Source of the DNA: Phytophthora colocasiae
Lineage: Eukaryota > Oomycota > Peronosporomycetes > Peronosporales > Peronosporaceae
Assembly: GCA_018806915.1 (NCBI GenBank)
Contig: JAGKQI010000059.1
Coordinates: forward strand, 1 to 64,000
Direction: 5' to 3'
Length of the DNA: 64,000 bases
Shown: one piece after another, positions 45,773-53,588 of the stretch
Numbering within the stretch: the first letter of the stretch is position 1
Layout of the letters: every line of letters begins with the position of its first letter
Made by a program: the position numbers and the translations under genes
Notes under the pieces: model-generated
Database searches by the model: none
The model's input: the letters and a program-made list of their open reading frames with translations, nothing else
What the model was told of the DNA's origin: nothing

Positions 45773-48700
45773 TCAGTCTGCACGCATGGCTACGGCCGAC
45801 ACTTGCACAGTTCGATCTTCAACTCGAGGGATCAACACCTCATCAAGTCGATTCAAGGTGATCAGATCGCATCGATCTGCCTCATCGTGGACCTCGATCC
45901 CGCTTCCTCGTTGCAGCGCGGCACTCGCCAAGCTATCTGCACTCCCATTCCAGTCTCTCTTCACATGGACAAGCTCGTGATCTCCCCAATTCCGCAAATG
46001 ATCCAGCACTTTCTGTTTCAGTAACGTCAATCCTGGCGCCTTACAGTCGATCTCGCCCCGGACTTGTCGGATCACCAGGTTCGAATCGCCACAAACGACC
46101 AAACGGCGGCGCTCTAACTGTGCGATCATGCAAAGACCTAGCAAGAGCCCACGGTATTCCGCTTCATTGACAGTAAGACTCTCCGCGTAGTCTGATCTAG
46201 CCTTGATCACCTTCCACTCCGGCAAACTCCACACGATCGCGCTGAAAGCGCCTCCTCCTCGTTTCACGCGTGCCGAACCGTCGAAACTTACTACCCATAG
46301 CTCCTCACCTGGATCTACGGTGGGAATCGGCATCTGGATCTTACGTCTTGGTTCCTTCTGTGGCGCGATCGCGATCAGGGCTTCGTCGATCTCCGATCTA
46401 GGCGTTATATTAGCTGCGATCGCCCCCAGTATCTCATCCTCTCCCTTCGTACACTTCGTGATCTCGAGTGTCCATGGGGATAGAAGTGCAGACCATTGTC
46501 CTAGGCGCCCTTGGAGGCCGGCGGACTTGAACAGCCAGGCAAGCGTGGAGTGTCTGGTTAGGACCTTGATCCGACGTCCCACCAACAGGGTGTAGTGTAG
46601 ATCCAAGATCCGAAGTAGAGCCAACACCTCCTTTTCGGCAACATTATAGTTTAGCTCGTTCGTCTTCAAGGTTCGGCTGGCAAACGCGACCGGGTGGTAG
46701 ATCTGGTCGTGTTCCTGCATTAGTGCGGCGGAAATCGCCCAGTCACTAGCATACACGATCACCACGGGTAACTTCGTCATGTCGAAGTGACGAAGGATCG
46801 GGGTCGACGCGATCTTGGTTTTCAAGGCTGTAAACGCCCTGTGTGCCCTACCCCACCTCTCGTCGCCAGCTTTTGGGGCCAGATTGGCTTCGATCTCGCT
46901 TGAACAGGGGGAAGGCATCGCCCCCAAGCCGGGATCCGGTGTACTATCCCCCTTTTGAGTCGAGGTGTCTGGTGATCCATCCTGATTCAACTTAAGCGCA
47001 ACGAGATCTCGAGTGATCGGGTCCGTGCTATCCATGATCTTTCGTAGATCGGGTCGCTTCTTCAGTTCTGCGAGCTCCACCTCGCGTAGTTCATATAGGA
47101 CCGATGCGTAGATCGCATAATCCTCGATGAACCGACTATAGTAATTCAAACTTCCAAGGAACGATTGCATGGATCGGAGTGATCCAGGGAATGGTAGATC
47201 CGTCAGAGACTTCAGGTCTTTCGGGTTTGCCTCCAATCCGTCGATTGACACTTTGTGTCCGAGATATTCCACCTTATCCATGCCCCAGAAGCTCTTTGCC
47301 ACACTGATCGAGAGATTCCACTTATCACAGGCCTCCAATAGGTCTTCCACCCGATCGCACATCTGATCCCATGATCCAGCCGTGATCAAGATATCGTCGA
47401 TGTATGATCTCCGTCCTAGAACCGACGGGCGACCAGGATCTTCCGGGATCCCTGATTCAAACACATCGGTAGAGTCTTCCGTATTCCCTGACTGGGAGAT
47501 CTTCAAAAATCCATATAGGGCGTTGTCCACAAGACGTTGATAGATCTGAGGGGCGTTCTTCAGCCCGAACGGCATGCGATTCCACTCGAAAAGGCCAAAT
47601 GGAGTGATGAAAGCCGAGATCGCGCGAGCTCGATCGGTCATTGATACGACCCAGAATCCACTCGCCATGTCTAATGAACAATACCACAGAACCTTGTCAA
47701 GATCTTCTAACAGGTCATTGATCAGAGGCATTGGGTAGATCATCAGCCTCGTGAGACCGTTCACCAACCGATAATCGATACATAGTCGGATGTCTACACC
47801 GTTCTTCTTTATGATCACCACGTTCGGAGATGCCCATGGCGAGGTCAAAGGCCGGATGATCTTGGCAGCTAGGAGTCCTTTGATGAGATCCGACACTTTC
47901 TCGCGGAACTGTGGCGCCACCTTCCGGACTCGTTGTGCAATCGGCTTCGCATCACCCACATCGATATCGCATATAACACCCTTGGCCGCCGGAGGAAGTG
48001 CGTTTCCTTTCCCGATCAGGAGATGTCGCTTCTTCCAAATAATCTGTCGAAGTTTCTCGATCTCCTCCGGGGTAGCCGATCCCGGATTTCCTACTTGCAG
48101 ATCTTCAATCCTGACTTCTTCGGTGGTGGAGATCTGGATCTCTGGTACTACTGCGAGATTATCGGCTAGATCTTCAGCCGAAAAATCGCCGCTTTCGTGT
48201 AAGTAGGTCTGATCGGCGTTCTCGATCTCTTCCGGAGATGTCGGATCGGGTTCGTTCGTTGATGGATCGGGGGATCTATCGTCCTTGGCCGTCAGGATCG
48301 GGGTGTCCTTAACCGTGGGGCCGGCGTCAGCGTCGGATACATGTTGGATCTCGATTTGAAAATCTGGTTTTTCTGTTTTTACCTCGATTTCCTCTTCACA
48401 TGTTCGATCTGTCCGATCTGGGGCCTGATCTGGCAAGCTCTCATTCGTCTCAGTCTCACCGCCCCCAGCTTCGCCACTCGGGGTCTTGTCGGAACTGATC
48501 GTAATCGGTGGGGTATCCATGGGATCCGGTTGGGGATCGATGAATGCGACCTTGACTTCGGCCGTATCGGTTGGTGATAGAGGTTCCAATGTCGATATTG
48601 GTGCAGGATCAGGATCGGTCTTGGTTGCCCCACCTCGGCGGAGTATGGATCGCGGCGTAACATAGGTCGGCCGTTCGACCGACGGTAAGGGGATCTCTAC

Positions 48701-49387
48701 GGATTCCTGAGGTTCCGGCCTTGCGTACACAGTCGCTTCTAGAGCCAGGTTCTGCCACTCCATGTAGCGCCGGGATCTGACCGACACAAACCCGGGGAAT
48801 CGAGGCACTTTTTCTTGATCAAGTACGATCCCGACATGTAATCTGTGATCCAATCGTAAGATTTTCTCGCTCAAATTCGTGATCACTAAGTACCGAGTTC
48901 GGCCGGGTCCATTTACCACGGTGGGTACCCATTGGTCGCCTCTGGTCACCCACAATTTCTCCGTCGCCGATAATTTCACTCTCGATGCGGTCTCTTCAGA
49001 TCCCCCAACTGGGATATGTAGATCTTCCTCCAACTTTACCGATCTTACCTTTTCCCCGTATAATCTCTTGCGACCACTAAGTGGGATCCCCACTTCATTA
49101 GGTAAGCACATCGATCCCTTCGCAAGATCCATCCGGACCCCAGCCGGGATCATGAAATCCATACCCAGGATCGCATCTTGCCCGGATAGATCCCCGATCC
49201 AAATATCGAAAAAGTAGACCAAGTATCCCGCAAGCGTGATCTTGATCCTCGTTCTCCCCTCGGTGGTGTATACATTATCACCGATCTTAACACACTCCTG
49301 TCTTTGACTAGTGTCAAAGTGGCACCCAACCTTACGAGCAAAGGTGGTATCCAAGATGGATACCTCGGCGCCAGTGTCCAGGAGCAA
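45773..49387 (-). CDS. pol: Family A pol: protease, RT, Ty3 RNase H, second (archaeal-type) RNase H
   Basis: 1,204 open codons; the first Met is internal, the true frame begins at 49795. Protease: LLDTGAEVSIL with Asp 4 (GAC at 49376-49378). Linker of about 300 charged and Pro-rich residues. RT: LCIDYRLVNG, YCSLDMASGFW, MPFGLKNAPQIYQ, catalytic YIDD at 662-665. Ty3 RNase H about 860-1000 with Asp 882 (VYASDW) and NYNVAEKE. A second RNase H about 1030-1175: FDGSA (Asp 1036), NEAEYRGLL, CGDSNLV, then the late acidic motif NGSADSLAS; this is the type seen in plant and archaeal RNase HI and in plant Tat elements. The frame ends at a TGA where unit 2 reads Arg, just before integrase. Confidence 0.9.
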   Translation of the reverse strand: MLLDTGAEVSILDTTFARKVGCHFDTSQRQECVKIGDNVYTTEGRTRIKITLAGYLVYFFDIWIGDLSGQDAILGMDFMIPAGVRMDLAKGSMCLPNEVGIPLSGRKRLYGEKVRSVKLEEDLHIPVGGSEETASRVKLSATEKLWVTRGDQWVPTVVNGPGRTRYLVITNLSEKILRLDHRLHVGIVLDQEKVPRFPGFVSVRSRRYMEWQNLALEATVYARPEPQESVEIPLPSVERPTYVTPRSILRRGGATKTDPDPAPISTLEPLSPTDTAEVKVAFIDPQPDPMDTPPITISSDKTPSGEAGGGETETNESLPDQAPDRTDRTCEEEIEVKTEKPDFQIEIQHVSDADAGPTVKDTPILTAKDDRSPDPSTNEPDPTSPEEIENADQTYLHESGDFSAEDLADNLAVVPEIQISTTEEVRIEDLQVGNPGSATPEEIEKLRQIIWKKRHLLIGKGNALPPAAKGVICDIDVGDAKPIAQRVRKVAPQFREKVSDLIKGLLAAKIIRPLTSPWASPNVVIIKKNGVDIRLCIDYRLVNGLTRLMIYPMPLINDLLEDLDKVLWYCSLDMASGFWVVSMTDRARAISAFITPFGLFEWNRMPFGLKNAPQIYQRLVDNALYGFLKISQSGNTEDSTDVFESGIPEDPGRPSVLGRRSYIDDILITAGSWDQMCDRVEDLLEACDKWNLSISVAKSFWGMDKVEYLGHKVSIDGLEANPKDLKSLTDLPFPGSLRSMQSFLGSLNYYSRFIEDYAIYASVLYELREVELAELKKRPDLRKIMDSTDPITRDLVALKLNQDGSPDTSTQKGDSTPDPGLGAMPSPCSSEIEANLAPKAGDERWGRAHRAFTALKTKIASTPILRHFDMTKLPVVIVYASDWAISAALMQEHDQIYHPVAFASRTLKTNELNYNVAEKEVLALLRILDLHYTLLVGRRIKVLTRHSTLAWLFKSAGLQGRLGQWSALLSPWTLEITKCTKGEDEILGAIAANITPRSEIDEALIAIAPQKEPRRKIQMPIPTVDPGEELWVVSFDGSARVKRGGGAFSAIVWSLPEWKVIKARSDYAESLTVNEAEYRGLLLGLCMIAQLERRRLVVCGDSNLVIRQVRGEIDCKAPGLTLLKQKVLDHLRNWGDHELVHVKRDWNGSADSLASAALQRGSGIEVHDEADRCDLITLNRLDEVLIPRVEDRTVQVSAVAMRAD

Positions 49388-49795
49388 GATCGCTCTTTCA
49401 TGATTGATCTTGCCTGAGATCTTGGCTTGGCGGAACCATTTTCCTGGTGCGTGGTATTTCCAGTACCCCCTGGATTATCCTTCCTTGAGATCCAGAGCCA
49501 CTTCCGCACCAGATCGAGAGAACTCATCGATCCGGGGAAGACTCGCGATCTTAGCCGTATACGAATGCAACTTACATGTATTACTGCGCAGATCCGAATT
49601 CTCCCTATCTTGATCTCTCGATTTCTTGTTCACATATGCATAGATGCAGTACTCAGAACGCTCGGCTCGTACCGGTTTCCAAACCGGCGAGCGTCCTAGT
49701 TTAACATCTTTTCCACCTTCTCGGGGAACAATCCGGCATGTCGGGTCGGATCGTACCACTTGCGGATCTGGTTGTAGAATTCTTCCATAGGGCAT
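49388..49795 (-). pseudogene. pol: Family A pol N-terminus and protease flap upstream, unit 3
   Basis: The pol start MPYGRILQPDPQVV at 49795 overlaps the gag stop. About 107 codons on, a TCC-to-TAA type change (49472-49474) stops the frame, after which KWFRQAKISGKINHERAILLLDTG would continue into protease. Units 1 and 2 lack this stop but have lost the DTG, so each copy is defective in protease for a different reason. Confidence 0.75.
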
Positions 49796-49797
49796 TA
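49793..49797 (-). promoter_or_regulatory. TAATG stop-start overlap, gag to pol
   Basis: The gag TAA (49797-49795) shares its last base with the pol ATG (49795-49793). The same pentamer is at 12137-12141 and 30944-30948. Such overlaps allow pol translation by termination-reinitiation in place of frameshifting; that use here is inference. Confidence 0.6.
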
Positions 49798-52026
49798 TCC
49801 AGCTTCATGGATCTCCCCACAACCACGGCAGGTATACAGACAGCGATCCGTTGGGTGACCCCTCTTCCCGCACTTATCACAGGTTAGATGTCTCCAGCAG
49901 TCTAGATCCGTATGCTTCCGCGATCCACAGTGTGAACAGCGACCTCGATCATGATCTGAAGTACCCCTGCGATCCGTGATCCGGCCTCGATCTTGCGCGT
50001 TCACCTGCGATCGCGACTGATCCGGTTGGTGGGGAACGCCCCCAGTACCGATCTGCTTGTCTTCCGACGCGGCAAGATATATCCTCCGGAGATCGCCTTC
50101 AGAATCGGATCCGTCCGATCCGGATATTTCCTCTGATTCCGAGCTCGGATCTTGGGTTTGGATCGCCCGTACCACCGCTCGGGTGGGTGCTGCTGGGGCA
50201 CTGGCCGGTGCTTTTTGTCTATACTTCGATCCGAACGCAGATTTACGCTGTCTGCTTTTCGCCCGTTCCCGGGCACGAAGTACCTCCTCCAGCTCATCGA
50301 CGTCACTCAGTCGGAGTAGGGTCAGCCGATCAGCTAACTCCGGATCTCCCAATGTCTCTATGTAGTGGTCCACATGTTCTCGGCGGGCCTTAGGGCTCCC
50401 GTCCTTGATCTTCAGTCTAGCACGTAAAGCCGCCACGTTGAGCCGGTAGAGATAATCGAGAGGAGTCTCTTCCGATCGCTTGCGAGCGTGATAGTATTGC
50501 CACGCGACCGACATACCCAACCCACAATATTGGGTCTGGAAACTGTCCAACAGATCCGCCCACTTGGTTTTCGTCGTTCGACTGAGCTGCCTGTACCGGT
50601 TCTTTGCCGGTCCCACCATCAGATCTGCAAACGTGAGGCATTTCTCTTCTTCCGTAGCCTGATCGCGCTGGAACGCTGACTTGACCTTACTGATCCAGGC
50701 CCGAGCGCGATCTTCGTCCAGATCTTTACCCGCAAAATCTTTCAGATCCGAGATCGCTGAGATCCGGACCCGCTGGATCATCGACGATCCTCCTTGACCG
50801 ATCGCCGCGGATGCGATCGTGGCTCGGTTCGACACCTGTCCACCGGAACTTGGTATGCCCAGATCGTCCGGATCGTATTCCCACGCATCCGGATCCGAGG
50901 CCGTGACGGACTCCATTTCAACATCCAACTCCCCTTTGATCGGCGATCGGGGCGTCGCGAGATTCCGTTCTTTCAAGAAACGATCCATCGCCATTTGAAA
51001 GTAGTCGTCCAACTTGTTGCTCGATCCAGTGGAATTAGTCGTCGGCGCGGTCTGGTCCGTCCGGATCCGGCGATTTTCTTGCTGATCGGGCATCTTGACC
51101 TCCAGCTTCGCAGCCACCGATCGCGTATCCTGTTTCTTCATACGCGATTTCAGGAACTTGGCGCCGGAGGGCCCTAACGACATGCGTTGCAGCCTTCTCG
51201 GGCTATCTGAGTCTGGTTCCGAGGTCGCTGACGCGTAGCATGACGACCTAGTCTGATAGCCTGGGTCGGGCGTCAGTGGGCGCTCGCCGACCAAGATCTT
51301 GAGGGAATCGAATAGATCATGGGTCGCAGATTGAATCGCTTGCAGTTCCAAATCAAATAGAGAGTTTGGGTCGAATTCTCCAGCCACTAAACCAGCCTCT
51401 TGGAGCAGATCAAGTAGAATCTTCACCGCGTTCAGGCGGTCCGAGCTAGTCCGGGGCTTCGACACTGGGCCGGTGAGGTTACCGATCTGGCGGACTTGTA
51501 TGATCGTAAGAACAGGATCGTTAAGCAAGGTCTCGCTTAGCCTCTTCCTGTAGTAGGCCTGCTCGATCGCGTCCTTGGTGATCGTTGATCCTGGGTTGAT
51601 CACATCTTCTGGCTCTGAGTCTGGAGCTTTCAATTTCGTCCGGGTGCTCTTGATCTTCTTTTTCTTGGTCGATCTTGAGGCAACAGTGGACTTGGTGAGC
51701 AGATTAGGTTTCAGCTTTGCTGATTCCTTATCGCTCGTGTGCGGATCTCGATTCTCATCGAGATCCGCAATGGCCCTCGAAGGGGCCTTGGGAGGAATTC
51801 GAGGTTTTTCTTCGAGATCTGGATTGCGATCCAGGTCTGCCTCGTGCCTGTCAGTAGAGATCCTCCCAGAACTCTGCTGATCTGTGGATCGTTCTGTTTT
51901 CAGCGGTGCCTCCGTCGATCCAACATTCGTAGGCACTTCTTCCCCTTGTTCTTCTTTTACCTTGACATCTTCTTGGGACTCACGGTGATATCCGAAGTCA
52001 CCAGAAGATCCGGGCACGCGCACCAT
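49795..52026 (-). CDS. gag: Family A gag (743 residues)
   Basis: Forms the virus-like particle and binds the element RNA. The N-terminal about 330 residues are charged and low complexity (RSTKKKKIKSTRTK). A helical capsid-like core spans about 420-590 (IQRVRISAISDLKDF, GPAKNRYRQL, WADLLDSFQTQYCGLGM, LDYLYRL). Two CCHC zinc knuckles at 697-710 and 716-729 (CSHCGSRKH, CDKCGKRGH) are followed by a degenerate CRGCGEIH. The Trp of the GPAxxWYRQL core motif is Arg here; units 1 and 2 keep Trp. The ATG is the first triplet after the LTR and overlaps the primer binding site, so the first codons double as PBS. Confidence 0.9.
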   Translation of the reverse strand: MVRVPGSSGDFGYHRESQEDVKVKEEQGEEVPTNVGSTEAPLKTERSTDQQSSGRISTDRHEADLDRNPDLEEKPRIPPKAPSRAIADLDENRDPHTSDKESAKLKPNLLTKSTVASRSTKKKKIKSTRTKLKAPDSEPEDVINPGSTITKDAIEQAYYRKRLSETLLNDPVLTIIQVRQIGNLTGPVSKPRTSSDRLNAVKILLDLLQEAGLVAGEFDPNSLFDLELQAIQSATHDLFDSLKILVGERPLTPDPGYQTRSSCYASATSEPDSDSPRRLQRMSLGPSGAKFLKSRMKKQDTRSVAAKLEVKMPDQQENRRIRTDQTAPTTNSTGSSNKLDDYFQMAMDRFLKERNLATPRSPIKGELDVEMESVTASDPDAWEYDPDDLGIPSSGGQVSNRATIASAAIGQGGSSMIQRVRISAISDLKDFAGKDLDEDRARAWISKVKSAFQRDQATEEEKCLTFADLMVGPAKNRYRQLSRTTKTKWADLLDSFQTQYCGLGMSVAWQYYHARKRSEETPLDYLYRLNVAALRARLKIKDGSPKARREHVDHYIETLGDPELADRLTLLRLSDVDELEEVLRARERAKSRQRKSAFGSKYRQKAPASAPAAPTRAVVRAIQTQDPSSESEEISGSDGSDSEGDLRRIYLAASEDKQIGTGGVPHQPDQSRSQVNAQDRGRITDRRGTSDHDRGRCSHCGSRKHTDLDCWRHLTCDKCGKRGHPTDRCLYTCRGCGEIHEAG
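52008..52025 (-). promoter_or_regulatory. Family A primer binding site
   Basis: On minus TGGTGCGCGTGCCCGGAT starts one base after the LTR end. The implied tRNA 3' end is CACGCGCACCA preceded by CCGGG, which fits a T-stem/acceptor arrangement; I cannot name the tRNA. It lies inside gag codons 1-6. Confidence 0.65.
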
Positions 52027-52622
52027 TGTGGTGGAGCGGATCTGGCCAAAACCTCGTTGAGGCAGGTCTCGATCACCACTTGCGCCCAGACACCGACTAA
52101 CGGAGGGGGTCCCCCGACGATCCGTGATCTAGCTGTGTGTAGTTTCACCTTGTGTACCCGTCGGTAGGCGGGTTACGCTCTTCCAGGTGACTTCTGAAGG
52201 TGTCTTGTAGGTCGGAAGAAAGTCTTGTGTGACGCAGGGGTTGAGGTAGCGTGGAAGTTCTTCACCCCACCTCGGAGTACTCAATCCGATCAGGCCACCG
52301 GAAGGATCCGCGTCGCGCCTGGGGTTGAAACTGATCCGGAGCTGATCTCGTACTTAAACGGGAGAGGATCACTGCGTGATCCTGCCCCATCGCCGCCCCG
52401 GGGAAGCGGGATCATGCTGTTAGAGGGCTTCGGGGCGCCGGGGTGAGCCGATCGTGCTCACCGTGTACCTCGTCATCGCCGATCGCGCGAGAACACCCTT
52501 GATCTCTCCCTTTCGACTCAGATCTGGGGATCACAGGCCCCCCCCCGTCGCTTGTTCCGGCTCTCTTCGGGTTCGTGGCTGATATCGCCTCTTCGGGAAC
52601 AATTCTCGTTCGCTTCACCACA
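52027..52622 (-). repeat. Family A 5' LTR (short form)
   Basis: 596 bp with the same termini TGTGGTGGAGCGG and TTCACCACA as the 3' LTRs. It lacks about 565 bp (after GGAGTACT) and about 140 bp containing the 30-bp tandem repeat. The right flank is B gag (GTAGCGACGATG). Confidence 0.85.
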
Positions 52623-53452
52623 GTAGCGACGATGCTTCGTACGCTATCGCCGACAGAGCAACACGGTGTTGCTCTGGGGTACATTGTTAAGGAGCAACGA
52701 GATGTTGCTGCCTCGGTGGCTTCCCCTAAGCCACGCGTGGAGTCGTTGAAACTCCACGTGAGTACCTACACGGGGAAGGAGGACGAGACCCTCCTTCGGT
52801 GGCTTGTCGAACTCGACACAGCCGTTGCGGCTCGACGTATCGTCGATCCGATGTCGAAGGTCACGTTCGCCATGTCATGTCTTGGCGGACGTGCGAGGAG
52901 TTGGGCCTATGGGCGCCGACTCTCGGATCCTACGTGCTTCAGCACGTACGAGGTGTTCAAAGAGGAACTCAAGCTTGCGTTTGAGCCTCCGAAGAACGAG
53001 TTCAGATCGAGAGCGGAGTTCCTCGATCTGCAACAGGGCAAGGATGATGTTCACACCTTTGCCCAGCGTGCTCGATACTTGGTATCGAACATAGTGGCGA
53101 ACCCGATCGACGAGGCGACCAAGGTCGTCACGTTCATGAAGGGACTAAGAGATGGTCCCGTCAAGAGTTCCTCTTCCGAGAGTATCCGAATACTCTCGAA
53201 GAGGCGATCAGCCTTGCGATGCAAGAGGAGTTTAGCCGACGTCAAGCTAAACTCCATGCGAACGCGCCGAAGCCGGCGCGTTCTATTGTGAAGACGGGAG
53301 GTCCGGAACCTATGGACCTCTCGAGTGCTACGACTGCTGGTCAACAGCAGCGTAGGAACGGCAAGGTTCGATGTTACCTGTGTGGTAACATCGGTCACAA
53401 TGCACGCAAGTGCACAGCGGGCGGGCGTTCAAAAAACGCCAAGGACCAGTAG
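52623..53452 (+). pseudogene. gag: Family B gag, plus-strand copy, 5' truncated
   Basis: Starts at about residue 38 of gag because the A LTR abuts it. Capsid-like region (YTGKEDETLLRWLVELD, RARSWAYGRR, EFRSRAEFLDLQQGKDDVHTFAQRARYLV), then a frame change near 53160 and the zinc knuckle CYLCGNIGHNARKC (53372-53413). The same frame change is in the minus-strand gag at 59335-60111. It forms an inverted repeat with that copy. Hairpins run throughout (GAGCAACA/TGTTGCTC, GTGGAGT/ACTCCAC, GAAGGAG/CTCCTTC, ACGTGCT/AGCACGT). Confidence 0.8.
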
Positions 53453-53588
53453 GCGCGGGGCGTCCTACTGGTAATGCAGTCTCGCGTGTCGAACTCGGAC
53501 ACGCGACGTTGAAGGCTGCTGCCCCAGCGAGAAAGCTTCTCGCTGTAAGCTGCAAGATGACAAGTCAAACCTTGTCATCCTGAACGTA

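Larger units (their letters stand above)
32630..51481 (-). repeat. Composite B+A unit 3
   Basis: 18,852 bp, parallel to unit 2. At 51481 the A gag continues into unique sequence instead of jumping to another B LTR, so this is the parental right end of the tandem array. It differs from unit 2 in patches: strongly in 44430-44880 (integrase C-terminus) and 48540-51480 (linker, gag), scarcely in 45800-48500. Confidence 0.85.
39546..52622 (-). mobile_element. Family A Ty3/Gypsy retrotransposon, near complete
   Basis: 13,077 bp: 5' LTR 52027-52622, primer site 52008-52025, gag, pol, opposite-strand ORF, polypurine tract 40846-40857, 3' LTR 39546-40845. Termini are TGTGGTG/CACCACA. The flanks are B gag on both sides but from different B copies and positions (ACCAGCAGT on the left, GTAGCGACG on the right), so there is no target-site duplication and the ends have been rearranged since insertion. 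Defects: stop codons at 49474 and 45773 and a 1-nt loss near 45337. The LTRs differ in length by 704 bp, so they are not a pristine pair. Confidence 0.85.

Noticed and set aside
53150..53190. Programmed -1 frameshift in B gag
   Set aside because: No slippery heptamer at the switch and the shift falls inside the capsid domain, not at a gag-pol boundary.
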